Below are positions 1-11,517 of a stretch of 64,000 nucleotides of DNA, one piece after another. The DNA lies in the NCBI GenBank assembly GCA_934047225.1, contig CAKOHE010000034.1, positions 310,001-374,000 of the forward strand, given 5' to 3'. The stretch's first letter is position 1. Every line of letters begins with the position of its first letter. A model generated the notes under the pieces. That model had not been told where the DNA came from. It was given only the letters and a program-made list of their open reading frames with translations, and made no database searches. The position numbers and the translations under genes were made by a program. This DNA comes from Ypsolopha sequella. Lineage: Eukaryota; Arthropoda; Insecta; Lepidoptera; Ypsolophidae.

Positions 1-760
1 TCCCAGCACAACTTTCACAGTAGTTACTACTACCACTAGCCATTTTTTGCAATTTTTAGACTCAATTTTATTTTATTTATACTGCTTGTCATCAATTTGC
101 GTAACGAACGAACGAAAAACAATAAACAATAATGGATGGCGCCGGCCTTCGGGCTTCGTAAGACTTCGGTAATTTTCGGTGAATGTCGTAAAACTAAAAA
201 GCCGTCGGCTTTTTGCAGAGTTTTCGCCTACATCTCGCACGCAAACAAGCAAAAGCTTTTGCATTTGTGTGCCATGTACTTACAGTAACGCACACAACAA
301 AGATACTGTTGGAATAATGACCCACACATATAAACCGGCAGCCACCATTCCGCGATGGCTGGTCCGAAATTGAATTACAATGGATCATAACATAAGCCAT
401 TCACTTCATACTTTTGTAATCGATTTTAGCGATGTAATTCTATTTCGGAATGCTCGAGCATAGGTACTTTATCTATGGCTCGAGTGAGCGAGCGACTCGC
501 AGCTGTGAACTGAGACTCGCAGTTCCCGCTAATGACAATAGATGGCGGTCGGTGTCGCTACACTAGCAGATTTTTTTTTTTACGATATGCGTAAAAATGC
601 GTAAATGATGCGTATTTGTCAGGGTAGACAGTGTCTTTTTGTCTGTATGGACCGCACGCCACTGCCGCGGACAGACAGACGGACAGCGAAAATATAAGGG
701 TTCCTTGTTGACTACAGAAGCCTAAAAAGCGAGAGACACCGCTCAGACTATTCAGAAAAG
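1..760. other. Unassigned sequence, no gene seen
   Basis: No reading frame here carries a motif I recognise. A short GC-rich patch near 133-205 has the alternating GGCC/TTCGG texture of GC-rich lepidopteran repeats, and 600-710 holds the CAGACAGACGGACAG type of motif common at the ends of dispersed lepidopteran repeats. The short ORFs on both strands overlap each other and look like chance. Confidence 0.4.
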
Positions 761-886
761 GGCAAGCCCCTTAAATATTTTAAACCGGATTTATCTCACT
801 TTTTATCTGCAAGGAGGCACAGGTCGAACTTCAGCTCGCTATCATCTGGACTCTTCTGCAGTACAGGCGCGTGCGGTGTTCAGTCG
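761..886 (+). repeat. Dispersed repeat, copy 1 (inverted partner at 11518)
   Basis: This block runs from GGCAAGCCCCTT to the motif GTGCGGTGTTCAGTCG. It aligns along its length with the reverse complement of 11518-11688, with small indels. I cannot tell whether the family is a SINE, a MITE or a LINE end. No terminal repeats are visible. Confidence 0.65.
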
Positions 887-3800
887 TGTACTACCAGAAG
901 GCCGACTCGACGACGGAGCGAAAACAGACGCACACATGCATAGACGCGTATTGGCATTTACCCGAGTATCTGGGCATATTTTTTTAAAAGTGTACCTACG
1001 GTTTTTGGGGTGTCCGTCAACTTTCAGATTTTTTTCTCCACATAAAATTAATTCTTGTTCAAGCGTATTTATTTTTATAAGCATGAAACATTATTAGACG
1101 TCACTTTGGCTATTTTTATTTTTATAGTTTATCAATATTAACATATATTGTACCTTAAGCAATACAAAATAACACCGAGTTTTGCCATGTCCCCTCGACA
1201 TTTTCTGATACAAATTTGTAAACAAAATTGCAACCACTTTACGTAGATTTATGTTGTCTATATCTTCAAATACGAGTAGCTAGTAAATTCTCCATTTATA
1301 AATTTCGATGGGCTTTCAGGTGATCCAGCGAGTTATATTTATATTGATTTATAAACTGCGGTCCTAAAATTTGACCAGGGTGGAACTTTCCACTGACTTA
1401 CGGCCTTTTTTGATATAAAATATATAAAAATCGCACAAAAAAGTAAGCTTTTTTCATATGGCATCACTAAGGAGCATGTTAAGCCTCTCCGCAATGTTGC
1501 AAACGTCATCAGTCGCTCGGCAGACGTCGCCGAAGTTTGAAAAAAAAAAGTGAGTGAAAATAACTTCCGCTGACGATCGGGGATTCTAAGGTAATTTCTT
1601 CCCAATTTTTCACTCAAATTGTGTTTTCTTCAAAACTTGAGTTTACCTTCTCATGGTATGTGGCATTATTTTAACGATTTACTCATCAAAATTCAGAATT
1701 AAATGACAAAAACTATTTGTATTCGGGATTTCGTAACGTTCCGCTGACCACCATTTTGAAAATTTTAGTCAGTGGATAGAATGGTTAGTCAGCGGAATGC
1801 ATAAAACCACATGCATATTGCAAATATTTAGTTTTTAAACATTATATGATTTTGGTGCAAATTAAATATGATTTAGGTAGGAAGAGGTAATATTTATTTG
1901 TTTGTTTGTTGTATGTAAAAGGAAATTTTCACTTGGACATAAGCTATAATATGTTCCCTGGGAACAGGCAGTTCCCTAAGGACATAGTCATGAATAAAAC
2001 TTGAACCGAGTTTATTTCTTTGACATATTTACCATATATGATTACTTAATACGCTTCAACATATCTGATGGCAAGGACTTAAACCGGCTCCTTGCCAATA
2101 CCGGCCTACCGAGAAGCCATGGACCTCCAAAAAAATAAAATTGTTTCGCTGTTTTAATGGTTAGATTTTCACTTGGTTGTAGGCTATAATTTCTTTCCTG
2201 TAAACAGGTAGTTCTCTAGATAATACTGCATATTTTGAGTATCCCGCAGTGCAATTATTGTATATGAATCATCAGAAAAGTATTTAATTTGTTTTAATTC
2301 GGATCATTAAGTTTGACAATAGGTAACCAAGTCAGTAATACTCAAATAAAAACTTCAACTAACAAAAGTTATATTTAAATAAAAATTGGTTAATGTTTTG
2401 AAAGTTTATCATAGTTCGCCGATAGTGATTGGTCCCTTACATATCCACTTAGTAACTTAAATCTTCCACTGACTTACTGTCCTCTCCGAAAATAAACAGT
2501 AAATTTAGTATATTTAATTTTCATGTAATGTAATGATGCTTTGTTTTGTATCGTAAATAGATAATTTTATGTTTATTCTGTATATATATAATAGAATACC
2601 AAGTGGATTCTAATTTATAAGTTAAAAAGAAAACTGAGTACTTGAATTTTCCAAACGTTAGTCATAGGACACCACTCTATTTTTGCTCTACGACGCTCCT
2701 AAGTTTAATTCACAGATAACGGACCACAGATAGGAATGGACCATTAATCAACAATAATATTGACAATAATCAACATTTCGGGTGATTCCATTCGGTCAGT
2801 ATGGCAAGCAATCAGTATTTCTACTTCTTGGTAGAATAACGACCATGTTGTAAATTATTTTATTTTAATATTTTGGTTTTTTCCCCGGGGTTTTACTAAC
2901 TGGCACATTGTTTTTGGACAACCTACTGATAAAATTCTTCAAGAAAGAGTACCAGAACTGATCATTATCAAAATTAAATAATTTTATCTGTCACGTTCAT
3001 AGTTATTTTAGTTATGTAGGTTATTTTTAAGATTATTGTCCTGGCAAAACTTAACAACTTTGACAGACGCCACGAGATGATAAATTATTTTCTTTTCTTT
3101 GAAATTTTCGATATGAGCATGGTATAATAAAACAAGGTATGTTCCTTGGTGATGTGTGGAGGTTTTGTGTTCCAAAATGGGGGAACTTGAGTACGTCATC
3201 ACGCTATCGACGGTTCTCAAACTTTAAAAGTCGGGAATCGTGGAAATTTTTATGTCCTTAGAAATAAATTACTAGGAATGCATGTGGATTTTAACTTTTC
3301 AGCTGCAGAGGGATGGGTGTGGCGGCTAAAGTGGGAATTATTCAATAAAATGTCCCTTAATGGCTTTATGTAGTCAGAAGTCGCAAAATGAATTGAACAC
3401 ACTCTCGCTGTGAAAGAAAATACTAGTGAAAATTCGCCATTCAAAGTAATAAAGCGTATGGAAAACACCACACTAACTTCTGCACGTAACGAAATTTAAC
3501 GTGATCTTCGAGCTTCATATACTTTTCTTAGAATAAATACCACACATAGACCAAAATAATTACTACGAAAAAAAATGCAGGAAAAAAAATACATGAACGT
3601 GAGAGAGCACGGAATTGATAAATTCATGAGGAATTTTTTATTATTAAAATAATCTGGTCTTTTGCCTAGAAACATCCCCAAAAAATTTTAATTATTCATG
3701 TAATTTTTTCGAAGGATATCCAAAAAGTGAGGTCGACCAAAAAAAAAAAAATGTTACATGTCGAAAAATAATGTGGGAAAGAAACCATTATTTATTAATG

Positions 3801-4100
3801 CGTAAAAAAAATGTGATACCGTATGCCAATCTTACGTCTCGGTTAAAAAAAATAGTTGCAACTCGAAAGGAGCGATTAAACGCATAATAAATAGAAACGC
3901 AGGCATGAAATATCATGAATAAGAAAAAAACACATTATATTTTTTTACATTCTTATCGCCATATCTGTTTTCCCTTCTTAGATTTTTTTGGTGTCGTGCT
4001 AAAAGTTACTACTGCTGATAAGATCTATGGATTGGCATAGGTTTCATTCGTGGATAAAAGGTTTTCAAATTTTGGACCAAACGCCAAGGGAAGAGTTGCA
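887..4100. other. Long unassigned AT-rich stretch
   Basis: No coding sequence is supportable. The only structure is a pair of about 65 bp direct repeats at 1922-1990 and 2161-2225. Both begin ATTTTCACTTGG, and each holds a small hairpin (CCCTGGGAACAGG in the first). The ORFs of 60-90 codons in this stretch match no family I know and have no credible splice context. Confidence 0.4.
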
Positions 4101-4466
4101 TCATCCTTTCAATATTGTACAATTACAGCGGATTTGCTCGTGGAAACTCGCAAAATAGAACATTTTTTCACAAATATGAGATCTAGATACATAACAGATT
4201 GATTTTTCGTGCCCCGAAATACCTTCTATGTACTGTAAATATTGTAAAAATCCTTGTAGACGTGTTATAGGAAACGATGTAAGTATATATACAATTATAT
4301 TGGATAAATGGGGTAAGTAGGACTTACAATTTCTGATGCTGGCTTTTGGGCCACAATAGCGAAGCCACTCTTGAGCCATCAATTCATTTTTGGGAAAAGT
4401 AAAAAGTCTAATTATTCCGCCTTTTTCAGAGCGATTTTTACAATAACGGATCGCACAACTGCCCAT
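4101..4466 (-). pseudogene. THAP-type zinc finger gene, first exon and decayed remainder
   Basis: The minus strand opens at 4466 with a protein beginning MGSCAIRYCKNRSEKGG, then RLFTFPKN and EWLRYCG. This is the N-terminal half of a THAP C2CH zinc finger, a DNA-binding fold of transposases and regulators. The first two Cys are at residues 4 and 9. A strong donor (AAATT then GTAAGT) ends the exon at 4328. After an acceptor ending TTTACAG, a second block at 4232-4101 reads SICYVSRSHICEKMF, which resembles the THAP Cys-x2-His-Phe end but with Ser where Cys is expected. Exon 1 ends in phase 1, while the THAP-like block is open only in phase 0, so the two do not join cleanly. I infer a decayed THAP gene or THAP-derived transposon remnant; the true second exon may lie elsewhere. 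Confidence 0.6.
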
Positions 4467-5049
4467 TATTGCTTGATGAGATTATCAATATCAATCAATT
4501 TATCATTTAATAATCAGCTCATCTGCAACTGGGAAACGCGCTTCAACCTTTGGGAATCTCTGTGTAGAGTGAAAACAAACTATTAAATTCACTCTCGTGC
4601 AACAAGGATGACAACAAATGGAAAAAACGCCATTAGATATTGCCAGTATTATACGCTTATTTTTACCCAAACGTTTCACACAACTTCTGCAAATCTGATC
4701 ATAAAGATAAGCAAAAAATCAAAATTAAATTTGTTTAAGTTTAATTTCAACAACAAAAATACTCATCAATGTTATGAATAGTATAAACCTTTTTGTAAAC
4801 AAAATAACTTAAAACTATTTTCCTTATCATGAAATAATGACATAAAATGGCAAGCACGTAAGATGAAGTCACCAGGGGCTGGTGCGTTCCAAATATTTAA
4901 AAATATCAGTGTCGCCGTACGAGCTGTCGTGTCATTCATTCGCACTCATACAAAATTTTATATGCTATCCTGTTGTCAGGGTTCAAATTGTAGCAAGCTT
5001 ATGTTTTGGAATGGAAACCAAAGGAACAGACAGACCATGTTTTATTCGG

Positions 5050-5853
5050 CCATGGATATGAGTAACAGCAGTAAAAGCTCGAACAAGAGAAAGACAGATG
5101 AACATGCTCATGAATTTAGTGCGTGGTAAGTTTTGATCTAGATAAAATCAAAAATACCTTTTTTAAAACCTTCAATGGACTGGATGCTAACGTTTATCTG
5201 CTTTTCTAGGAAACGGGGTTCATCCTCAAGTGGTGCAGATATGGAGAGACCTCGCCCTTCAAAATACGTTGGGACGTGCCAGAGATATAACATATAATGT
5301 ACTCTTTGGATATGACGGAGCAAGCAAGTATGTATCTTTGTTTTTTTCCTTTCAAAGCCTAAAACAGAGATACTTTGAAGCCAGAAATCAACTGACATCA
5401 CTTAAGATTTTAGATACGCCCAGCATGCCTAAGCCGTGTCAAGATTTATCTCCTATAACTTAATTATATATGGTTACTCGCAACAAATGCTTTTGATGCA
5501 ATTTCCACTTCAGCTTAGGGTATTCCTTGCAAAAGTAAGCTCAAGGCTGTGAGCTGAGCAATAACCATCTTAGCCTGTACTTGCTTACATCCCTGACTAA
5601 TTTGAAATCACATTTAGTTTCTAAGGGACCGCCCACATAGAGCTGCTTTCTGTTACTGTATTCTTTGTGACGGCTTGGATCTGTACATCTACAAAACTAT
5701 GGCGGTCAAAAAGGTGCATTCTAATTATTCAGTATGCAGAATGTGCTTTGGCCCCAAATAATTTCTTTTAAAATCTCTTAGATAATTAAAAATGATATAT
5801 TTATTTTCAGTCAAGCGCATGGTTCCGAGGCCATTGATGCAAGTGATACATGA
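5050..5853 (+). CDS. Candidate small spliced gene, three exons, unknown product
   Basis: I do not recognise the protein. The support is splice signals. An exon ends at 5128 before GTAAGT. A 118 bp exon at 5210-5327 lies between an acceptor (GCTTTTCTAG) and a GTATGT donor. A third acceptor (TTATTTTCAG) precedes 5811. Two readings are possible. From ATG 5050 the product is Ser/Lys-rich (MDMSNSSKSSNKRK) and stops inside exon 2. From ATG 5099 the frame stays open through exon 2, including VVQIWRDLALQNTLGRARD, and joins in phase to exon 3, stopping at 5853 for about 62 residues. No domain is visible, and it could equally be remains of a mobile element. Confidence 0.3.
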
Positions 5854-5859
5854 AAATGC

Positions 5860-6236
5860 AAGGTTCCAGTGAAGATGGTCTAAATGAATGAATGACCACT
5901 TGATCCTAAATGGCATGGCTGATGCAGTTCTGAGCATGGCCGAAAACATTTCCTGGATACTGATGTTATCTATGAGTAGAGATCATGAGTGATGACCAAA
6001 TTTACTCCTAGTCGGTATGGGGCTGGTGCGCCCGAAGATGGCACCCTATAGAAACCATGAGTAACATAAATCTGAGCCCCGATCTGGACTGCGATGTACT
6101 ATTTTAACATTTGGTGTTTTAGTGCTATGAATTAAATCTAATTTATAAAATGTTTAATTTATCAAATCCTATTAGTAAAATGAAAGAGTTTCCATGACTC
6201 GGCAACATGATGCTTGCCCTTCAGATTAAGAGTGGA
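5860..6236. other. Unassigned sequence
   Basis: I see no gene or repeat boundary here. The stretch ends where a LINE 3' tail begins. Confidence 0.35.
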
Positions 6237-6402
6237 TCAAATTCAAATTCAAATAGTTTATTTTGCAAAGTAGATATATATAATACACTTTTTACACGTT
6301 AAATTTAATCTTATAAAAAGATATGTAATAAAATAATAAATGTATATGGATTAAAGGTTTATTTAATTTATGTAGCAATATATATACGATTAAAATTATC
6401 TT
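6237..6402 (-). mobile_element. LINE 3' end, tail family (AATTTG)n
   Basis: This is a severely 5'-truncated LINE copy on the minus strand. Read on that strand it contains AAATAAACCTTTAAT and ends TTTGCAAAATAAACTATTTG followed by AATTTG repeats. The same 3' end recurs at 30947-31220 (minus), 42097-42743 (plus) and 62124-63305 (plus). The last retains ORF2 coding sequence, which shows that the family is a non-LTR retrotransposon. Confidence 0.85.
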
Positions 6403-6404
6403 CT

Positions 6405-7668
6405 CTCTAAATTGGTTCATCTTTCTAACCTTGTTTCAACAAACAATTATTGGGTACATAAGAGTATTCCTTGTCTTGTCATAAGTCTTTCTCGGCTTAA
6501 TGACATTGAAGCTCATTTATTTCAGTCTGATTGTCTTCCTATTTATAAAACTTCGTATAGAGCTATTTGTTTCCCTCCAGAGATTGTAAACTTAGATATT
6601 CACAAAGATACCCCAAATGCCAATGATATATTTAATCAGGTTGTTCATTCTAAGTGGCATGCCTGGAACTAGTTTTTACTGACGCCTCTAAGCTGGTGGA
6701 AGTTGGTTGTGTAGGTTCAGCATTTTTTCATTTGAATACCGGGTTTAAGAGACTTCATAGGTTACCTCCTGAAGCTACGGTTTTCTCAGGAGAGTGTCTT
6801 GCTATCCTGAGTGTGTTAATTCATATTGCTGATAATCTAACTGTCAATTCAGTTATATTTTCTGACAGTTTAAGTGCAATAGAGTCTATTCGTCAAAATC
6901 CCTTTAAGAACTGTGTATGTAATCCTTTATTGTGTAAAATTAAGGAACTACTTTTGTTTTGTTTTAACAATCATACCCAGGTTACATTGGTTTGGATTCC
7001 TGGGCATGTTGGTATCGTTGGTAATGAGGAGGCTGACCGGTTAGCTAAGGATGATATTTCAGTGGGGGATGATATCTTTTACCAAAATTTTTGTCAGGAC
7101 CTTATGTCCATTCCACCCAAAAAACTTTTGATTGAGTGGCAGGATGAATGGGATTGTTTTAATTATTTTTATTCTCAAATTCAGCCTCGAATTCCATCCC
7201 GTCCATGGTTTTATAAATTTCGTAAATTTGTCAAGCGAGTTACGAGTGTCCTTATTAGAATGAGGCTTGGTCACACGTGCTCTCCTGTTCGGTTGTTTAG
7301 ATTCCGGTTAAGGGACTCGCCCCTGTGCGACTGTGGTACTGAGGAGGGATCTTTGGATCATATATTTTTCAGTTGTCCATTAAACAACAATTGTGCTCCT
7401 ATCTATCCTTCTTTATCAGACTATAATATATCCCTTCCTGCCAATATATCATATTTATTGTCTATTCCTAATAAAGAAGTAATTTTTATCCTTGCCAAGT
7501 TTATTCAAATTAATAATATTAAAGTATAATAAGTAGGTACCTACATAGTTATTCTTTTAATATTTTTTTTTGTAGAATTTTCATTGGCTTTGACAGAATG
7601 TAGTTGATGACTTTTTACTTTTTTTTAATTCTTATGTTGTATCACAGAATAAAATAGTTGTGTGACGT
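6405..7668 (+). mobile_element. 5'-truncated LINE with RNase H domain
   Basis: The element keeps only the C-terminal part of ORF2 and a 3' UTR ending near AGAATAAAATAGTTG. A frame change near 6654-6670 separates a first segment (6412-6672) from the RNase H frame, so the copy is dead. LINEs with RNase H downstream of the RT belong to I/R1/LOA-like groups; I cannot be more precise. It abuts the preceding minus-strand LINE tail. Confidence 0.75.
6654..7529 (+). CDS. LINE ORF2 fragment: RNase H1-like domain and C-terminus
   Basis: This 291-codon frame encodes an RNase H domain that would degrade the RNA of the RNA-DNA hybrid during retrotransposition. All four acidic positions can be assigned: Asp in VFTDASK, Glu in FSGECLAI, Asp in FSDSLSAI and Asp in WIPGHVGIVGNEEADRL, which also carries the conserved His. 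A Cys/His-rich tail follows (CDCGTEEGSLDHIFFSC), typical of the C-terminal zinc-knuckle region of such ORF2 proteins. The RT domain is missing because of 5' truncation, and the ATG used is internal to a longer ancestral frame. It is a TE fragment, not a host RNase H. Confidence 0.85.
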   Translation: MACLELVFTDASKLVEVGCVGSAFFHLNTGFKRLHRLPPEATVFSGECLAILSVLIHIADNLTVNSVIFSDSLSAIESIRQNPFKNCVCNPLLCKIKELLLFCFNNHTQVTLVWIPGHVGIVGNEEADRLAKDDISVGDDIFYQNFCQDLMSIPPKKLLIEWQDEWDCFNYFYSQIQPRIPSRPWFYKFRKFVKRVTSVLIRMRLGHTCSPVRLFRFRLRDSPLCDCGTEEGSLDHIFFSCPLNNNCAPIYPSLSDYNISLPANISYLLSIPNKEVIFILAKFIQINNIKV

Positions 7669-7699
7669 ACTTTTACTAGTTGTGTTGTGTCTGGAAGTC

Positions 7700-8278
7700 A
7701 GGGGCGCGTTCAGTTTGATCACCGGACGACGCTCGCTCATGATGACAAATTATCTGTCAAATAATTAAGTCTTTATTCGTGGATTAGTAATGGTTTGCAA
7801 CTTTATCCAAACTTTTATGGGATAAAGCTTTTATTTTTCTCTTCTGCAGTCCCAGTTATTTAGTGTTTTACCTTTTGTATACATAGTTTTAGTTTCTCTT
7901 TCTTCTTCTTCTTCTGAGGGTCTTCTGAGTTCTGATAGTGAGTCTTCTGATATCCCTGATCTTGGTAACAGGCTTCATGCCACCTTTTGTCCTGTCCCAA
8001 AAAATTTTAATGTAGTGCATATAAACGCACAAAGTGTTAACGCACATTATCCGGATTTATTGGCATCTTTCACTACCAAGCATATCCATGCCATCTGTAT
8101 ATCAGAATTCCATCTTCGGCCAACGCTTCCTTCGACGTTATATCCTATATCTGGCTACCGACTTATTAGACGGGACAGGACTCATTGCTACCGGTTTCGT
8201 CGTTTTACGACATCATCAGGCACATATTACACATATTACATAGTTTAACTAGACGATGATGATGATGATGATGATGTC
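7700..8278 (+). mobile_element. Internally deleted LINE: 5' end joined to 3' tail
   Basis: The start of an apurinic-type endonuclease (EEP) domain is visible near 8010-8170 (VVHINAQSVNAHYPDLL, then HAICISEFHLRP), preceded by what may be the element's own 5' UTR. It jumps without any RT to a short 3' piece and a GAT microsatellite tail at 8256-8275. A full-length parent would be several kb. The copy may be a non-autonomous derivative of the LINE. Confidence 0.55.
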
Positions 8279-8636
8279 ACTGACTGACTGACACATCATC
8301 AAAATTCTAAAGGTGTTCTAGCAGGCCTACAAACTTAAAATTTTGCATGCGGTTAGTGTTAAGTGAACATTGCAACAAAAAAATATAAAAATGTTATTTG
8401 CGGTTGGTAATTTTATATTTCCATACAACGTCTATACAAAATGTATGTTTCCAGCTGCATCTATAAATTTGTATGACACTAGATGACGTTGGTAGTATGC
8501 TGCTTTGCATTAAAGACATCTACCACGAAAAATTCTACCTCGTGATGCTAGATGGTAAAAAGTGTAAAAAAATGTATACCTTTATTTCCGAAAATAGAGC
8601 AAGTAGTAAAAATAAAAAATAAAACCGTTGAAGTGC
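8279..8636. other. Unassigned, probably old repeat
   Basis: No coding sequence is seen. The phrases around 8290-8350 (AAAATTTTGCATGCGGTTAG type) look like dispersed repeat sequence but have no second copy in the window. Confidence 0.3.
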
Positions 8637-9342
8637 GAAAAAAAAGACCGGTAAAGTGCGAATCGGACTCGTGCATAAAGGGTTCCGTACCCCTACACAA
8701 TACGGGTACGGAACCCTAAAAGGAAATAACAACAATATAGATGCCATAGCAACATTAAGGCGACAAAAAACAAAGCGATAAAACAGTAGCGCCTGACAAA
8801 CAATTCGGTACCTTTTTAGTACGGAACCCTAATTTTCATTATTTTACTTTAAAGTATTTACTACAGACTGCCCAAAGTTTAAACTTGTACTTGTATGTAT
8901 TACCGTTCTAAAGATAGAGCCTTTGTTATAGTAATCTGTTCCTTGGGTAAGGAACCCTAAAAAGGGTGGTTTATAATGTTCGACACATTCACAATTAGTC
9001 TATTTAAGAAGATAATATCAACATGTCGTAATTAAGTCACTAAAAAAACGGTAAAGTGCGAGTCCGACTCGCACATAAAGGGTTCCGTACCCCCACACAA
9101 TACGGGTACGGAACCCTAAAAGTAAATTGCAACAACATAGATGCCATAGCACCATCAAGGCGACAAAAAACAAAGCGATAAAACGGTAGCGCCTGCCAAA
9201 AAATTCGGTACCTTTTTAGGAAGGAACCCTCATTTTTATTATTTGTTATTTTACTTTAAAGTAGTCTGCCTAAATTTTCAACTTGTAGGTACTTGTATGT
9301 ATAACCGTTCTAACGATAGAGCCTTTGTTATAATAATCTGTG
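8637..9342 (+). repeat. Two direct copies of a hairpin-bearing dispersed repeat
   Basis: Copies at about 8637-8945 and 9047-9342 align along their length. Each carries the inverted pair GGGTTCCGTACCC / GGGTACGGAACCC around an 11 base loop, and a second GGTACCTTTTTAG motif. The phrase AAGTGCGANTCNGACTCG with GGGTTCCGTACC is very common in lepidopteran genomes. The internal spacer is about 100 bp. No ORF. Confidence 0.7.
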
Positions 9343-11328
9343 CATCATTGTGATTCACTACTACTAAATAGAGAAAGTTACGTAACTTATCAAGACAAAT
9401 CTATGAGATACCAAAAAATCACCGAAGACGTAGTTGTCAAAACCATTAAATGTTTAAATGTGAAAAAATCCCCAGGAATAGACAACATACGAATGAATGA
9501 CATAAAACAACTGAAAAAGAAATTAGTCCTGTTATAGCACATTTTATTAACTTATCTATAGAAAATCAACAATATCCTGATGAGCTTAAAACCTCAATAG
9601 TAAGACCTTTATTTAAAAGTGGTAGTTATTTGAATACTGAGGATTATAGACCAATAGCTGTTTTACCATCTCTAAATAAAATAGTTGAAAAAGTCAGTGA
9701 ACCAGGTATCTACATATTTAAGAAAAAATAATATTATAACTGATTCTCAATACGGATTCCAAAAAGGGAAAAATACCACATTGTCTAAATTTGCCAATGA
9801 AATAAATTCTGCTTTAAACAAACAAAATCAAGTCGCTGTACTTTTTATTGACTTTAGAAAAGCTTTCGACACGCTCGATCATTCTACTCTTCTAACTGCT
9901 TCAGATGAAAGTGGAATACGTGGTTCGTTACTTGGTTGGTTTTGTAACTATCTAAAAAATAGAACTCTTACTGTAAAGATAGCAGACAAATTTAGTTCTA
10001 AAAAAGTGACAAGATATGGCGTTGCGCAAGGTCCTGTTTGCTACATATTACATGTTAACAGTATGGTATCCACAGTTAAAAATTGTTATAAATACATGTT
10101 TGCTGATGACACATGTCTTATGTACGCTGGAACGGATCCATTAACCATTGAAAATAACTTGCAAGAAGATCTAGATAATATTACAAAGTGGGCTCACGAT
10201 AATGGTATCTTGCTGAATAATAAAAAAACAAAACTACTAAACATCTCTTCTAGTTATCGGAAATGTTTAATTAAAGATATAAAATTAAAAGGACATACAT
10301 ACGACTGTCTACATACAAATCATATAAATTGTCCATGTCCTTTTATAGACAATGTGATAAAATACAAATATTTAGGCTTAACAGTAGATAACAGATTTTG
10401 TTGGAAATTTCAGATAAATAATGTACGCGACAAATTAAGAGCGTTGTTAAGTAAATTTAAAAGTTTAAGTTTCTGTACTCCAAGATCAATTCTTTACATG
10501 CTTTATCACGCTTTGGTTGAGTCAGTTCTGTCCTATGGAATAGAATGCTACGGCATTACTTTTAAAAGTAAAATTATCAAAATAAAAGAACTTCAAACAA
10601 GATTTTTAAAGCTTATGGTTGGTGAAAAAACTAAAACTGAAAATAAAGAAAATTATGATATGTTATTTGAAAAATGCAAAATTCTTCCAGCACAGAAAAA
10701 GTGTTTATTTTTAATAGCAATTGAAGAGTTTTGGAACAATGAATACAAAATAAAAATTAAACATGGACATCAAACTAGGTCACAAGTAGAAGGTAAATTA
10801 CTAGTACCAAAAGTTTCTAATTTTTATGGAAAACGTTGCAAAAATTGGCTTATTCCCAAACTTTTTAATTGTATTCCGCAAGACCTAAAAGACTGTAAAG
10901 GCACTAAAATTCAAATTAAGAATAAGTTAAATGATTTATTTTTATTAAATCTAGATTTTATCGAAACTAGTACATAAAAGAATATATATTGTTAGTTTCA
11001 TAAATGTTCTCAATTAAGTACATAAACTATTTTTGCTAAACTAAGTCATGCTACGGTATTGCACACGGCAGTTTGTTTGTCACCACACAAAACTACTAGT
11101 GTTGAGCTGTTGTAGTCATGTATAACTATCCTCAACGAGGTTAATTTTTTGTTTTATGATTATTAGTTTAGATCAAGTATTTATTTAACAAGTTTATGTA
11201 ATCATAAGTGCTAGCATTAAGAGAGAGTGTATGTCTGCCGATAAACTGTCTTAACAGTTTGGCGGAAAATTATTGTTTTGTTTATATTACTTATGATAAA
11301 TAAAGTTTTTAAAAATGAATGAATGATT
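9343..11328 (+). mobile_element. LINE copy with RT, tail (AATG)n
   Basis: A 5'-truncated non-LTR element. Its coding part starts in the linker before the RT (KSPGIDNIRMNDIK at about 9469), is frameshifted near 9530 and again near 9690, and then has a 430-codon frame. The 3' UTR (10978-11305) ends in ATGAATGAATGA. No RNase H is present. The copy at 49863-52985 is from the same or a sister family. Confidence 0.85.
9685..10977 (+). CDS. LINE reverse transcriptase, main frame
   Basis: The 430-codon frame holds the RT palm and thumb. The first catalytic Asp is in LFIDFRKAFDTLDH (residues about 52-65), and the YXDD-type box reads MFADDTCLMYA (about 139). The region usually reading GVPQGSVLGP is shortened to GVAQGPVCYILHVNS, about four residues short, so activity is doubtful. 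The His-Val-Asn-Ser motif in place of Ile-Asn-Asp-Leu is shared with the minus-strand LINE at 50 kb. The true ORF2 begins upstream and is broken by frameshifts, so the annotated ATG is not a native start. Confidence 0.85.
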   Translation: MKKSVNQVSTYLRKNNIITDSQYGFQKGKNTTLSKFANEINSALNKQNQVAVLFIDFRKAFDTLDHSTLLTASDESGIRGSLLGWFCNYLKNRTLTVKIADKFSSKKVTRYGVAQGPVCYILHVNSMVSTVKNCYKYMFADDTCLMYAGTDPLTIENNLQEDLDNITKWAHDNGILLNNKKTKLLNISSSYRKCLIKDIKLKGHTYDCLHTNHINCPCPFIDNVIKYKYLGLTVDNRFCWKFQINNVRDKLRALLSKFKSLSFCTPRSILYMLYHALVESVLSYGIECYGITFKSKIIKIKELQTRFLKLMVGEKTKTENKENYDMLFEKCKILPAQKKCLFLIAIEEFWNNEYKIKIKHGHQTRSQVEGKLLVPKVSNFYGKRCKNWLIPKLFNCIPQDLKDCKGTKIQIKNKLNDLFLLNLDFIETST

Positions 11329-11517
11329 CTAAACATTTATTTTTACACAATATTTTCGACGCAATAAGGAGCCAATTTTGTATGTGATTTCTTTAACACA
11401 GGGTAGATCGGAGCCCTATCCGCACCCTCTGGGCGAGTCACGGTTGACGGGTTCGCAAGGCGGTTAGAATGCCTCCAATTATATCCATTCGCCTCCTATA
11501 TAATCTCTCACATACTT
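11326..11517. other. Spacer, nothing recognised
   Basis: Short unassigned stretch between the LINE tail and the inverted dispersed repeat. Confidence 0.3.

Noticed and set aside
1339..1617. 92-codon minus-strand ORF as a gene
   Set aside because: No domain, no splice or start context, and composition like its surroundings.
5138..5401. 87-codon minus-strand ORF
   Set aside because: It overlaps the plus-strand exon with clear splice sites and looks like its shadow.
6654..7529. Host ribonuclease H gene
   Set aside because: The C-terminal Cys/His segment, 5' truncation and 3' UTR mark it as LINE ORF2.
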